This document shows positions 7,859 through 18,047 of a stretch of 64,000 nucleotides of DNA, piece by piece. The DNA comes from Saprospiraceae bacterium (GTDB lineage: Bacteria; Bacteroidota; Bacteroidia; Chitinophagales; Saprospiraceae). How positions within the stretch are numbered: the first letter of the stretch is position 1; each line of letters opens with the position of its first letter. The stretch covers positions 62,001 through 126,000 of the forward strand of contig JAEUUP010000026.1 in NCBI GenBank assembly GCA_016787525.1, given 5' to 3'. The notes below the pieces were generated by a model, which saw only the letters and a list, made by a program, of their open reading frames with translations, searched no databases and was not told where the DNA came from. The position numbers and the translations under genes were made by a program.

Positions 7859-9295
7859 TCAGTATTCAAACGTCAAAGACTGCGCAGGGAAACCAAATAA
7901 ACATTTTTCGCGCACTTGTTTCACAACTTTCTCAGGTACCATAGCTTCCCAGCCTTCTTCGTCGTGTTTTATCATTTTCAGCACCTGTTTTGAGTAAATA
8001 TGCAAATATTCGGGATGGAAACCACGAATATCTTCGATGTGTTTAGACTCTAAAAGGTGGCGATATAAAAACTTGACCCCATCTGGTACTGGAATATTAT
8101 CGGCAGTCATCATCACATTCGCGCCTTCTTGCAGCATCGGATACACATAAACCTTAACATTTCGCGTAAATAACTCACCAAACGCCGTCAGCAATCGCCC
8201 ATCGAGATTATCGTAATATTTTTGGTTGATGGTGTCCAAAAGTTGTTTGACACCTATCACCATCCCCAGTTTCGGCACTTTATAGTCTGCCAAGTAATTG
8301 ATAAGTTTTTGGTGCTGCTCAGTATTCGTTACCAAAACCGTTTGACCCAAGGCACACAATAAATCAGCTCTATCCAGAAAGTCCTGTTCGTCCAGAGGGC
8401 CTTCCAACAACAAATTGTCGAGCGTAATTTCAGTTAAAAGTACACTTTTTTTAGCATCTACATCCTTTTCTGCCCTAAATTGCTCCCAACTTGAGCGAAT
8501 CATATCCTCATTGACCAAAGTCAAAGGGCGAAACGAACCCCTAACGACTAAAACATTTTTGCGATACAAGAACTCACCTGCTTGCATATTTCGCTTGTCA
8601 GGACCAAAAATGGCGACATCCGACATTTTATGTTTGATAAGCCAAAGACTCAAAAGGCGATTGTCTAGATGTGTGAAATCGGGTCCCGTCAAACGCACCA
8701 TATCAATCAAAATACGACCTTGCAAACTATCCATCAATGATTGCAACAACACTTCGACATGGTTGTGATAGCGAAAAACACCATAAATCATGTTCACACC
8801 CAAAATACCAATCGCTTGCTGTTGAATCCGATTTTCGCCATCCAACAATTTGACGTGCAGCACCAAATCGTTGGGCTTGCTGTTCGCATTGAGTTGGAAT
8901 CGCACGCCCAGCCAACCTTCTCCTTTGATGGTTTTTGTAAAATTAATCGCCGTAACCGTATCCGAAAACGCAAAAAACTTTTGATTGGGTCGTTCATCTC
9001 GCAGACGGTCTTCCATCAAAATGTACTCGTGGTCGAGCATTTTGTACAGGCGGCTTTCGCACACATAGCGACCACCAACTTCCACACCATACACCTCATC
9101 CGACACCGTTTTGTCGTAGGCAGACATGGTTTTGGCTATCGTTCCTGCGGCAGCTCCGACTTGGAAAAAGTAGCGTGCCACTTCTTGACCAGCCCCGATT
9201 TCGGCAAAAGTGCCATAGATTTTATCATCGAGGTTGATTTCAAGGGCTTTCTGTTCGGTTTCCCGACTCTGACGATGTATTTTTGATGAATTCAT
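7859..9295 (-). CDS. Conserved protein of unknown function (478 aa)
   Basis: Start set at the ATG at 9295 (MNSSKIHRQ); the open frame extends 138 bp further but there crosses a dispersed decamer in an apparently intergenic region. The N-terminal segment IYGTFAEIGAGQEVARYFFQVG and a long conserved body, e.g. RILIDMVRLTGPDF and VLVTNTEQHQKLINYLADYKVPKLG, match a family I remember as widespread but uncharacterised and often misannotated. No catalytic motif, signal peptide or membrane helix is evident. The stop codon TGA is supplied by the decamer itself (TAC TGA GGGG). It lies downstream of lysE-like and GH3 genes on the same strand. Confidence 0.72.
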   Translation of the reverse strand: MNSSKIHRQSRETEQKALEINLDDKIYGTFAEIGAGQEVARYFFQVGAAAGTIAKTMSAYDKTVSDEVYGVEVGGRYVCESRLYKMLDHEYILMEDRLRDERPNQKFFAFSDTVTAINFTKTIKGEGWLGVRFQLNANSKPNDLVLHVKLLDGENRIQQQAIGILGVNMIYGVFRYHNHVEVLLQSLMDSLQGRILIDMVRLTGPDFTHLDNRLLSLWLIKHKMSDVAIFGPDKRNMQAGEFLYRKNVLVVRGSFRPLTLVNEDMIRSSWEQFRAEKDVDAKKSVLLTEITLDNLLLEGPLDEQDFLDRADLLCALGQTVLVTNTEQHQKLINYLADYKVPKLGMVIGVKQLLDTINQKYYDNLDGRLLTAFGELFTRNVKVYVYPMLQEGANVMMTADNIPVPDGVKFLYRHLLESKHIEDIRGFHPEYLHIYSKQVLKMIKHDEEGWEAMVPEKVVKQVREKCLFGFPAQSLTFEY

Positions 9296-9405
9296 ATTTT
9301 TAGGTGATTTTCTTTTGGACAAAAGTAAAAGGTTTTGGGGTAGAATTTTCAAAATATGACTATCAAAATCCATAAGATACCCCCTCAGTATCAGCGCATT
9401 ATTTT

Positions 9406-10041
9406 TTACTGCGCCGCTTCCCACAGTAACCACGCACCAAAACCTAAAAAAATAGAGCCTGTTATGATATTGATGATGTAAATTACTTTATCGTTCAATA
9501 CTTTACGCAAACGTGAGGCAAAATAAGCAACACAGATTTCAGTCAAAAAAACAGCCAAAAGTGCGCCTGCGAAAAAACTAACGTTCTCAAAAACTTCAAA
9601 CTGATACTTGCTTTTCAAAACACCTGCTGCACCTACCCATTCAAAAAAATTAGCTGGATTGAGAATATTTAGAAAAAAACCACGGGCTATATTTTTATAA
9701 ATGAGTCCTGAAGGCTCGATGGCTACCCCCTCAGTATTTTTTGTTTTTTTGAAAACCGTCGCCAACCCAATTCCAATCAACAACAATCCACCGAACAGTT
9801 GCGTCCAAAAAGCAACGTTCATACCTGAGGGCAAAAAGGCTTGTACACCGCCATAGGCGATGCCCAAAAGGGCTAAATCTGCCAAAATGACACCACCTGC
9901 GATATAAATAGCCGCCCGAAAACCGTTTTCTAAACTGGCTTTTATCAAAGAAAAAAATACGGGTCCGAGTGCGAAACTAAAAGCAAAACCCACAGGCAAG
10001 CCGTATAAAAACGCACTCAGTGAAAAAATTTTATTTGACAT
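9406..10041 (-). CDS. LysE/RhtB-family transporter
   Basis: 211 residues with about six hydrophobic helices. The first carries GFAFSFALGPVFFSLIKASLENGF, the G-P signature of LysE-type amino-acid exporters, and NPANFFEWVG corresponds to the family's second conserved Pro/Asn site. Substrate cannot be told from sequence. It starts 12 bp after the GH3 gene stop, so the pair are probably cotranscribed. One decamer encodes NTEGV in the poorly conserved central cytoplasmic loop. Confidence 0.88.
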   Translation of the reverse strand: MSNKIFSLSAFLYGLPVGFAFSFALGPVFFSLIKASLENGFRAAIYIAGGVILADLALLGIAYGGVQAFLPSGMNVAFWTQLFGGLLLIGIGLATVFKKTKNTEGVAIEPSGLIYKNIARGFFLNILNPANFFEWVGAAGVLKSKYQFEVFENVSFFAGALLAVFLTEICVAYFASRLRKVLNDKVIYIINIITGSIFLGFGAWLLWEAAQ

Positions 10042-10053
10042 AAGATGAGGTCG

Positions 10054-11607
10054 TTATTGGTTATTAGTTGATTGGTTATTAGCTAATTTAGATGCGACAA
10101 AATTTTCCCATTCTGCAAAAGGTTCAGATTTCATTACACGAGGGAATTTTGCTTGACCGCCAATTTTGCCTTTCGATTTCAAAAATTCATAAAAAAACGA
10201 CGATGGTACAATATGCACCTGTGGGTCTCGTAGCACCGCCTTGCGCTCTGTCGCATAATCGTCGTTGATGTCGCATAAATGACCATCCATCAATTGAGTA
10301 AATTTTGCAGTATCCACCACCGAATCAGAACCCACATACCACCTGTGGGCGAACCCCGTTGGTGTTCGGATGGCTGCTACGACAAATTCTTTGACATCAA
10401 TATCCAGTGTTTCGGAAGCATGGCGGATGCCTTGATTCATATTGTCAACAGACAAATGCTCGCCTGTGACGCTCAAAAAATGCTTGGTTCTACCTGTAAT
10501 AATGATTTCTTTGCGTTGCGCATCTGTGAATCGTACCGTATCCCCAATCAAATATCTCCATGCCCCACCGCAGGTACTGATGACAAGGGCATATTCTACA
10601 CCTTCTTGCACCTCATGGATGGCAAGCGATTTCGGACTGCCTTTGAGTACGCCATCAGAGTCAAAATTTTGTTCATTAAAAGGGATAAACTCGTGGAAAA
10701 TACCATTATTGAGTATCAAAGCCATGCCTCGCGTGTCGGGTCGTGCTTGAAAAGCAATATAACCTTCGCTTGCCAAATAAGTGTCAATATACACCATCGG
10801 TTTGCCCATCAGCGCATCGAAAGCCTTGCGGTGTGGCTCAAAGGCAATGCCGCCATGCACATAAACTTGCAAATTGGGCCAAATCTCATGGATATTGTCC
10901 ACTTCGTGGTATGACATGACACGTTCAATGACCAACTGTACCCACGATGGAATGCCTGTGATGTAGCTGATGTCCCATTTTTTCGCATTTCGTGCGATGG
11001 CATTGGTGCGTTCGTTCCAGTCCGTTATGGCTTGGATACGCGTACTGGGTCTCGAAATGATTTGCACCCAAAACGGACGTTCGCGCATACTGATGCCACT
11101 CATATCGCCGATATAATAGTCGTTTTGCTCGCGCAAAGAAGCAGAACTACCTACAAAAAGCCCTGGATGCGTGAAAAATTCAGAGTCAATATCAAATTTT
11201 GTAATTTTGAAAAATAGTTTCAAACTCGACTTACGAATGGTTTTGACCATATCATCAGTCATAGGCAAATACTTGCTGGGTGCGCCCGAAGTGCCTGAAC
11301 TGAGCGCAAAATACTTGGTTTTGCCGCGCCATGATACGTCTGCCTCATTTTCGAGTGAGCGATGCCACCATGCGTCGTGCATTTTGTCATAATCGAACAG
11401 CGGCACACGATTGCGAAAAGCTTCAATAATATCAGGTGATGCTAATATGCCTGAAAAATTGTAATGTTGTCCAAAAGCCGTAAATTCCGCTTTGCGCAGC
11501 AGTCGTCGTAAGGTTTTTCGTTGATAATCATAAGGTGTCATTCCTATCCCTTGCACTTTATCACCGAGAGTCAGCGCACGTTTAATGAGCCCACCAAAAA
11601 GTCGCAT
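10054..11607 (-). CDS. GH3 auxin-responsive promoter family acyl-adenylate enzyme
   Basis: 517 residues, the usual length of bacterial GH3 proteins, which belong to the ANL-like acyl-adenylating fold and in plants conjugate amino acids to hormones. The ATP-binding loop FALSSGTSGAPSKYLPM is clear, as are YLASEGYIA, ISTCGGAWRYLIGDTVRF and ITGRTKHFLSVTGEHLS. The bacterial substrate is not known. The ATG at 11607 is preceded by a 416-bp gap holding repeat B1. It is followed within 12 bp by the LysE-type exporter, which may export or import the product or substrate (inference). It contains no dispersed decamer. Confidence 0.9.
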   Translation of the reverse strand: MRLFGGLIKRALTLGDKVQGIGMTPYDYQRKTLRRLLRKAEFTAFGQHYNFSGILASPDIIEAFRNRVPLFDYDKMHDAWWHRSLENEADVSWRGKTKYFALSSGTSGAPSKYLPMTDDMVKTIRKSSLKLFFKITKFDIDSEFFTHPGLFVGSSASLREQNDYYIGDMSGISMRERPFWVQIISRPSTRIQAITDWNERTNAIARNAKKWDISYITGIPSWVQLVIERVMSYHEVDNIHEIWPNLQVYVHGGIAFEPHRKAFDALMGKPMVYIDTYLASEGYIAFQARPDTRGMALILNNGIFHEFIPFNEQNFDSDGVLKGSPKSLAIHEVQEGVEYALVISTCGGAWRYLIGDTVRFTDAQRKEIIITGRTKHFLSVTGEHLSVDNMNQGIRHASETLDIDVKEFVVAAIRTPTGFAHRWYVGSDSVVDTAKFTQLMDGHLCDINDDYATERKAVLRDPQVHIVPSSFFYEFLKSKGKIGGQAKFPRVMKSEPFAEWENFVASKLANNQSTNNQ

Positions 11608-11680
11608 AGTTTCTAAATTTGCTTTTACGTTTGGTATCTAAAGTTTATATTCCATTTTTAAGTAACGCACTAAGAATACG

Positions 11681-11848
11681 ACACCATTACACACTGTTTT
11701 TTCGCAAGCGAAAAAAAGCGTACTTTTAAACTATTTCTTTCGGATTGAAGCTAAAAATTGAGGCTTTTGCCTCAGTTTTTAGCTTCAATCCATAAAAAAA
11801 CTTTTTGCACGCCTTTCGTGCGTAGCACGAAACAGTGAGTGATGGTGT
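11681..11848. repeat. Family B hairpin repeat, copy B1
   Basis: Fills most of the 416-bp gap between the divergent GH3 and Rieske genes. Near-palindromic ends ACACCATTACACACTG / CAGTGAGTGATGGTGT flank three hairpins. The left is TTTTTTCGCAAGCGAAAAAA, the central one at 11742-11791 has a stem beginning GGATTGAAGCTAAAAA and one wobble pair, and the right is TTTCGTGC/GCACGAAA. Shared with B2 and B3 are AAAAAAGCGTAC after the left hairpin and the terminal ACTG. No reading frame. A dispersed decamer follows at 11900. Confidence 0.75.
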
Positions 11849-12023
11849 AGTTTGTTTTTTTGTCGTTACTAATGCAATTTTTCTACAAATTAGGTTCAAT
11901 ACTGAGGGGTGATTTTGTAGGTTTGCAAAGATAATTTTTTACACAGAATAGTGTGATAGGAAGGCTTAGAAATCCAATTGAGCTCGCTTCTTACACTGCT
12001 ATTTTCATCAAACTTTAAGTAAT

Positions 12024-13112
12024 ATGAAAAATTTAAGCATTGCTGAAAACATCGCAGCTGCACAAACTCTACCGACTCATTTTTATACTGAGGAATCATT
12101 TTTTGAACAATCAAAAGAAAAAATCTTTGAGCGCACGTGGCATTTTGCTGGCGATACTGAGGGGTTACGCTTGGCTGAAAATTTGATGCCACACACGATT
12201 TTGCCAAATTTCATAGACGAACCTGTCCTGTTTTCGAGAACACAAACGGGGTCATTGCATTGTCTATCAAATGTTTGTACGCATAGGGGCAATATTTTAG
12301 TTGACCACACTTGCACGTCTAATCAGATTCGTTGTCGCTATCATGGTCGTCGTTTTCGGCTCGATGGGCAGTTTTTTCATCAGCCAGAGTTCGATGGCGT
12401 TGAGAATTTTCCTTCCGAAAAAGATAATTTGCCACACGTTCCATTTGGCGTTTGGGATGATAAATTGTTGTTTGCGGGCATCAAACCGACTTTTTCTTTA
12501 GATGATTTTATTGGCGATATGAAAAAACGCCTCGGTTGGCTACCCCTCAGTAATTTTAAGTTCGACGCAACGCGGTCACGTGATTATCTCGTTAAGTCAC
12601 ATTGGGCATTATATGTCGAAAACTATTTGGAGGGTTTTCATATTCCATTTGTACATGGTAGCCTAAACGCTGTTTTAGATTATGGCAGCTACAAGTCTGA
12701 AATCTATCGTTTTGCCAATCTGCAATTGGGTTTTGCCAAAAGCGGCGAAGATGCTTTTGATTTGCCTAAAGAGTCACCCGAATATGGACAACATGTTGCG
12801 GCTTATTATTATTGGGTTTTTCCGAATATGATGTTCAATTTTTATCCTTGGGGCTTGTCTGTCAATGTGGTAAAACCGCTGTCAACGAGTATGACAAAAG
12901 TCTCGTTTTTATGTTATGTCTGGGACGAGTCGAAACTTGGCACAGGTGCTGGCGCAGATTTGGACAAAGTAGAGCGTGAAGATGAAGCAGTTGTAGAAGC
13001 GGTACAGAAAGGCATTCGCTCGCGCTTTTACGAAAGTGGGCGCTACTCGGCAAAACGAGAGCAAGGCGTGCATCATTTTCATAGGTTGATAGCGGAATTT
13101 ATGTTGCCTTAG
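12024..13112 (+). CDS. Rieske-type aromatic-ring-hydroxylating oxygenase, large subunit
   Basis: 362 residues. An N-terminal Rieske domain has Cys85-x-His87 (CTH) and Cys104-x-x-His107 (CRYH), the [2Fe-2S] ligands. A catalytic domain with VENYLEGFHIPFVHGSL supplies the usual mononuclear-iron His pair. Close relatives include choline/carnitine-type and SRPBCC ring hydroxylases; the substrate is undetermined. No reductase or ferredoxin gene is adjacent, so electrons must come from elsewhere. Two decamers encode DTEG (near residue 44) and PLS (near 174). Confidence 0.9.
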   Translation: MKNLSIAENIAAAQTLPTHFYTEESFFEQSKEKIFERTWHFAGDTEGLRLAENLMPHTILPNFIDEPVLFSRTQTGSLHCLSNVCTHRGNILVDHTCTSNQIRCRYHGRRFRLDGQFFHQPEFDGVENFPSEKDNLPHVPFGVWDDKLLFAGIKPTFSLDDFIGDMKKRLGWLPLSNFKFDATRSRDYLVKSHWALYVENYLEGFHIPFVHGSLNAVLDYGSYKSEIYRFANLQLGFAKSGEDAFDLPKESPEYGQHVAAYYYWVFPNMMFNFYPWGLSVNVVKPLSTSMTKVSFLCYVWDESKLGTGAGADLDKVEREDEAVVEAVQKGIRSRFYESGRYSAKREQGVHHFHRLIAEFMLP

Positions 13113-13253
13113 TGATTGTGAATAGGTGATGTAGGACTTAATTTTTTCTTAAAGCGGCAAGTTCCATTTGAAAAACGTTAGTAGAAGGAGTATCTTTGAA
13201 CCATATAGAGATTATAAAGTTTAATGAATTACGATTGTTTAAAATTTTAAAAA

Positions 13254-13937
13254 ATGAAATTGACACGTTTTTTAGTCATCATAATGGCACTTATACTGAG
13301 GGGGGCAACTCTGGACGCACAAACACAACCTTTACCACAAGCTATGGATGAAAAAGAAAAAAATTTGGTGCAGTTCAGTGGTTTAGTCGTCACGGAAGAG
13401 CGAGGACAAATGGTACCCGTGCCTTATGCGAATATTTTTATTCCTACCCGAAAAGTAGGTACAACTGCCAACTATCAAGGTTTTTTCAGTATTGTGGTTG
13501 AAAAAGGCGAATCTATTAACTTCACTGCATTGGGTTTCCGAAAGTCGAGTTTTGTAATTCCTCAATCGCTCAAAGAAGACCGTTACTCATTGGTAAAAAT
13601 CATGAGCCGTGACACAATTTTGCTCGATGAAGCGATTATTTTCCCTTGGCCCAGTCGCGAACACTTCAAAACTGAATTTTTAGCTATGAATGTGACTGAT
13701 GAATTGGAAAAACGTGCAATGGAAAACTTGGCTTCCGAAACACTCGAAAAAGTTCGCGAAGTCACACCTTTTGATGGTAAAGAAACAGGTTCTATGTATT
13801 TACGTCAGCAAGCGCGCAACTATTACTACTACGGTCAAACGCCACCGATGAATATTTTTAGTCCTACTGCTTGGCAACAGTTTTTCAAATCATGGAAAAA
13901 TGGTGATTATAAAAAGAAAAAAAGTACAGGCGATTAA
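13254..13937 (+). CDS. Secreted carboxypeptidase-regulatory-like domain protein
   Basis: 227 residues. Signal peptide (KLTRFLVIIMALILRG...LDAQ) with a dispersed decamer inside its hydrophobic core, encoding ILRG, which puts an Arg near the end of the core. The domain at about 38-110 follows the CarboxypepD_reg/CarbopepD-like pattern: FSGLVVTEERGQMVPVPYANIFIPTRKVGTTANYQGFFSIVV. The C-terminal half is rich in Tyr and basic residues and has no named domain. Such proteins are usually periplasmic or outer-membrane associated in Bacteroidota. Function unknown. Confidence 0.75.
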   Translation: MKLTRFLVIIMALILRGATLDAQTQPLPQAMDEKEKNLVQFSGLVVTEERGQMVPVPYANIFIPTRKVGTTANYQGFFSIVVEKGESINFTALGFRKSSFVIPQSLKEDRYSLVKIMSRDTILLDEAIIFPWPSREHFKTEFLAMNVTDELEKRAMENLASETLEKVREVTPFDGKETGSMYLRQQARNYYYYGQTPPMNIFSPTAWQQFFKSWKNGDYKKKKSTGD

Positions 13938-13980
13938 ACTGGCTCTGAATTGTTTACCGAGCATTTCTGAATAAAAAAAC

Positions 13981-14013
13981 AAAAGCCTTTTCGACGTATC
14001 GAAAAGGCTTTTC
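13981..14013. terminator. Terminator between convergent genes
   Basis: Stem AAAAGCCTTTTCGA / TCGAAAAGGCTTTT, short CGTA-type loop, between the CarboxypepD_reg gene and secA. The A and T tracts on the two sides suggest it works in both directions. Confidence 0.8.
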
Positions 14014-14037
14014 TATATTTACTTGACAATCAATTAG

Positions 14038-17000
14038 TTAGACTTGAACGCCTGCACCATGACAGTTCTTGTACTTTTTACCTGATCCACAAGGACAAGG
14101 GTCGTTGCGACCCACACGTGGCTCGTTTTTCACAACTGTCACAGGACGTTGTTGTTCACGACCTGCCCCCGCAGCAGCTTCACGCACCGCACGACGTTCT
14201 GCTTCGATACGCTCCATGTCTTTATTGGTCATTTGATTGCGCAGATTAAGCCTTGGTGGTGGCGGTGCTTGTTTGACAGTCGGCTCTTCTTGCTCGATGA
14301 GTAACATACCTTTTGACAGATAAGCAGTCACTTCGCGATTAACCTTGCCGATAAATTCCTCAAAAAGGTTGTAAGCTTCTACTTTATAAATCACCAGTGG
14401 GTCTTTTTGTTCGAAACTTGCCCCTTGCACAGAGTCTTTCAACTCGTCCATATTGCGCAAATGTTCTTTCCATTCGTCGTCAATAATAGCCAACGACACG
14501 GCTTTTTCAATGTCACGCCAAATAGATTTACCATTCGATTTTACAGCGTCTTCCAAATCGGCAGCGATACCCAAAGCCCTTGCCCGACCATCGGAGAATG
14601 GCACAGCAATGCGTTTGTAGCGATGACCTTCATTTGCCAACACTTGCTGACAGATGGGCAGTAGAATTTCAATGGTTTTTTCTGCCTTTTGATGATAATG
14701 CGCTAAAAATTGGTTGTGAAATTTCTGTTTCAACTCCACTTCAGTTCCTTTTTTAAACTCTTCTTCTGTGATTTCAGGGTCAAAACCCAAAATCTCCCAA
14801 CTTGTGCGTTGAAAAGTCGCATAGTCATGCGTTTTTGTTTCTTGGATGATCCCCTCAGTAAGAGAAGTGAACATGGTGTTCAAATCCACATCCAAACGTT
14901 CACCGTTGAGTGCGTTATAACGTTTTTTGTAGATAGCATCACGTTGGATGTTCATAACATCGTCATATTCCAACAAGCGTTTACGGATACCAAAGTTGTT
15001 TTCTTCAACTTTAGTTTGCGCTCTTTCGATGGATTTTGTGACCATCGAATGTTGAATGACTTCACCATCTTTGTGACCCATTTTGTCCATCAAGCCAGCA
15101 ATCCTTTCTGATTGGAACAGGCGCATCAACTCGTCTTCTAAAGACACATAAAACTGAGATGAACCTGGGTCACCTTGACGACCTGCACGACCACGCAACT
15201 GACGGTCAACACGACGCGAATCATGACGTTCTGAACCGATGATGGCTAAACCGCCTGCCTCTTTCACACCTACACCCAATTTGATGTCCGTACCACGACC
15301 CGCCATATTGGTAGCAATCGTCACTGCACCTGCTTGACCTGCGCCTGTGACGATTTCAGCCTCGCGTTGATGCTGTTTCGCGTTCAAAACGTTGTGTTTG
15401 ATACCACGCATACTCAATAAACGCGACAAAACTTCAGATTTATCAACCGACTTTGTACCCACCAAAACTGGGCGACCTGCGGCTTGAAGTTTCACAATTT
15501 CATCGGCAATCGCATTGATTTTTTCCCTTTCTGTTTTATATACCAGATCTTCGTCGTCTTTACGAGAAATAGGGCGATTGGTCGGAATCACAACCACATC
15601 GAGCTTGTAAATTTGCCAAAACTCATTGGCTTCCGTTTCAGCTGTACCTGTCATACCACAGAGTTTATGGTACATACGGAAATAGTTTTGAAGCGTAACC
15701 GTCGCATACGTTTGGGTTGTTTCACCGATTTTGACGTTTTCCTTTGCTTCCAATGCTTGGTGCAAACCATCAGAATAGCGACGGCCTTCCATCACACGAC
15801 CTGTTTGTTCGTCCACAATTTTCACTTCACCTTCGACAATGATGTACTCTGTGTCTTTTTCAAACATTGTATAAGCCTTCAACAATTGATTGACACCATG
15901 CAAACGCTGCGATTTGATGGAGAAATCTTGCGCCAAAGCATCTTTACGAGCCGCTTTTTCTTCCTTCGATACTGAGGGGTCTGCTTCGATATGCATCATA
16001 CCTTCTGCAATATCAGGCAAAACGAAGAAATTAGGGTCACCGTGGGCTTTTGACATATAATCTGCGCCCAATTCTGTCAATTCAACACTACGATTTTTTT
16101 CATCAATCGTAAATAACAAAGGTGCATCTACCAAACCCATACGTTTCGATTGCTCTTGCATATAAAGGTTTTCTGTTTTTTGCAAAAGAACCTTTACACC
16201 ATCTTCCGACAAAAACTTAATCAAAGCCCTATTTTTAGGTAAAGCACGATAAGAGCGTAAAAGCGACATACCCGCTTCACCTTCATCAGTACCATATTTG
16301 CCTTCTGCAAAAAGGCGTTTGGCTTCTATCAAAAACTTATTTGCCAATTTTTTCTGTTCTTCCAAAAGGCGTTCAACCTCGGGTTTCAATGCAATATATT
16401 CCTGAGTATCTTGGTCAGCAGTCACGGGTCCCGAAATGATGAGTGGTGTACGTGCATCGTCAACTAAAACCGAGTCAACCTCGTCCACCATCGCATAGTG
16501 ATGTGGGCGCTGCACCATCTCGTCGAGCGAATGCACCATATTGTCGCGGAGGTAGTCGAAACCAAATTCATTGTTCGTACCATAAGTTATGTCGCACCAA
16601 TAAGCTTGACGACGTTGCTCCGTGTGCGGTTGATATTTGTCAATGCAATCGACTGTCAACATCAAAAACTCGTAGAGTGGACCGTTCCACTCAGCGTCGC
16701 GACGTGCCAAATAGTCATTCACAGTGACAATATGTACGCCTTGCGCCGATAATCCATTCAAATAAGCGGGCAAAGTAGAAACCAATGTTTTACCTTCACC
16801 TGTTGCCATTTCCGCAATTTTACCATCGTGCAACACCGCGCCGCCAATCAGCTGCGTATCGAAATGCACCATATTCCACACGATTTCACCACCTGCTGCC
16901 GTCCAACGGTTTTTCCAATAGGCTTTGTCGCCTTCGATGGTCACATACGATTTGCCTTTTGCTGCCAAATCGCGGTCGTGCTGTGTCGCGGTAACTTCCA

Positions 17001-17382
17001 ACACCTCATTTTCAGACAAACGTTTGGCAGCTTGTTTGACCACAGCGAACGCTTCGGGTAGAATTTCCTTCAAGATGACTTCAAGATTCTGATTGCGCTC
17101 TTTACGGAGTGTATCAACATGTTTGAACAGGTTTTCTTTTTCGTCCAAATCTGCCGTTTCAATGGCTTCGGTACGTACTTTTTCGATTTCTGCATCAATT
17201 TCAGACAGATAATCGTTGATTTTAGCACGGAACTCTAAAGTTTTGCCCCGTAATTCGTCATTACTGAGGGGGTGCATGGATTCGTAGAAACTGTTAATTT
17301 CTGCTACCAACGGTTGGTACAAATCGAGGTCTTTTTCTAATTTAGTCTTAACCCCAAAGACTTTTTTTATAAACCCAAACAT
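14038..17382 (-). CDS. secA: Preprotein translocase ATPase SecA
   Basis: 1114 residues, long compared with about 900 in E. coli but usual for Bacteroidota, with extra residues in the first nucleotide-binding and preprotein-binding regions. Walker A GEGKT is at about 195-199, then [46 protein letters not shown] and [14 protein letters not shown]. The C-terminal zinc-binding tail [17 protein letters not shown] is present, consistent with SecB or lipid binding. It drives Sec-dependent export at the inner membrane. Three decamers lie in it: HPLSND near residue 37, ADPSVSKEE mid-protein, and SLTEGIIQE. All are in frame. Confidence 0.97.
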   Translation of the reverse strand: MFGFIKKVFGVKTKLEKDLDLYQPLVAEINSFYESMHPLSNDELRGKTLEFRAKINDYLSEIDAEIEKVRTEAIETADLDEKENLFKHVDTLRKERNQNLEVILKEILPEAFAVVKQAAKRLSENEVLEVTATQHDRDLAAKGKSYVTIEGDKAYWKNRWTAAGGEIVWNMVHFDTQLIGGAVLHDGKIAEMATGEGKTLVSTLPAYLNGLSAQGVHIVTVNDYLARRDAEWNGPLYEFLMLTVDCIDKYQPHTEQRRQAYWCDITYGTNNEFGFDYLRDNMVHSLDEMVQRPHHYAMVDEVDSVLVDDARTPLIISGPVTADQDTQEYIALKPEVERLLEEQKKLANKFLIEAKRLFAEGKYGTDEGEAGMSLLRSYRALPKNRALIKFLSEDGVKVLLQKTENLYMQEQSKRMGLVDAPLLFTIDEKNRSVELTELGADYMSKAHGDPNFFVLPDIAEGMMHIEADPSVSKEEKAARKDALAQDFSIKSQRLHGVNQLLKAYTMFEKDTEYIIVEGEVKIVDEQTGRVMEGRRYSDGLHQALEAKENVKIGETTQTYATVTLQNYFRMYHKLCGMTGTAETEANEFWQIYKLDVVVIPTNRPISRKDDEDLVYKTEREKINAIADEIVKLQAAGRPVLVGTKSVDKSEVLSRLLSMRGIKHNVLNAKQHQREAEIVTGAGQAGAVTIATNMAGRGTDIKLGVGVKEAGGLAIIGSERHDSRRVDRQLRGRAGRQGDPGSSQFYVSLEDELMRLFQSERIAGLMDKMGHKDGEVIQHSMVTKSIERAQTKVEENNFGIRKRLLEYDDVMNIQRDAIYKKRYNALNGERLDVDLNTMFTSLTEGIIQETKTHDYATFQRTSWEILGFDPEITEEEFKKGTEVELKQKFHNQFLAHYHQKAEKTIEILLPICQQVLANEGHRYKRIAVPFSDGRARALGIAADLEDAVKSNGKSIWRDIEKAVSLAIIDDEWKEHLRNMDELKDSVQGASFEQKDPLVIYKVEAYNLFEEFIGKVNREVTAYLSKGMLLIEQEEPTVKQAPPPPRLNLRNQMTNKDMERIEAERRAVREAAAGAGREQQRPVTVVKNEPRVGRNDPCPCGSGKKYKNCHGAGVQV

Positions 17383-17551
17383 ATTTTAATTGATTATTTT
17401 TTTAATGATTCTTGATTAATTAGCGGTTAGCCAATCAGTGATAAACAGGCGATGTCTGCGTATTTTCACAGCATTACTTTATATAAAACGTCGTGTTCAC
17501 GAAACCTTTGAAATTTCGCAAACATTGTTTTTAGCAGCAATAAGGATACAA

Positions 17552-17851
17552 TTAGGCTACAAAGGGAATCTTAGGACGGACAAACCTCTTACCGTTTTGA
17601 ATAATAGGTTTTGATTCGGAGAAGATGATAGCAGCTACAGGTTCGACAGTTTGCGTTGCCGCATCAGCTGTTTTATGGAGTATTTCTTTTTGGTTCAAGT
17701 AGTAGATATGACTCAACTTTTCGCTGTATGGTTGCGAATGTGCCACAATGACATTGGGAGCAAACTGCTCGCACGACGGTTGCAAGTCTGCAACTTTGTG
17801 TGGATACAGAATGTAAAATCCCAAAAGGGCTATCAGATTGAGTTCTTTCAT
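17552..17851 (-). CDS. Small hypothetical protein, N-terminal hydrophobic segment
   Basis: 99 residues from the ATG at 17851 (MKELNLIALLGFYILYP). The longer open frame upstream crosses a dispersed decamer and looks intergenic. One N-terminal hydrophobic segment could be a signal or anchor. The rest has no motif I recognise. It ends in FVRPKIPFVA. Upstream of secA on the same strand with a 170-bp gap. Possibly lineage-specific. Confidence 0.5.
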   Translation of the reverse strand: MKELNLIALLGFYILYPHKVADLQPSCEQFAPNVIVAHSQPYSEKLSHIYYLNQKEILHKTADAATQTVEPVAAIIFSESKPIIQNGKRFVRPKIPFVA

Positions 17852-18047
17852 CGAAATATTAGTAGAATTGAACCTCTTTTTACTGAGGGGGTCGTTTTCT
17901 TTTTCAAAACGATGTGCAAAGGTAAAAAGTTTTTTGACCAAAAACTTTAAAGTTGTGTTAATGCCAATTATCGTGCCGACTCCTTTTTATCTGACAAAAT
18001 GGCAGACAATACCCCTCAGTAAATTATTGACTGATGTTATGCAAGCA

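Noticed and set aside
8325-8337. GCTCAGTATTC in the unknown gene as a decamer copy
   Set aside because: The C run is absent; only the CTCAGTAT part matches, which is expected by chance.
8741-9286. 181-codon open frame opposite the unknown conserved gene
   Set aside because: Antisense shadow; no start context or motif support.
9296-9433. 46-residue N-terminal extension of the unknown protein
   Set aside because: It crosses an intergenic decamer copy and has no family resemblance; the ATG at 9295 fits better.
12085-12094. ATACTGAGGA as a full decamer copy
   Set aside because: Only two G follow the core, so it is listed as a near match, not counted.
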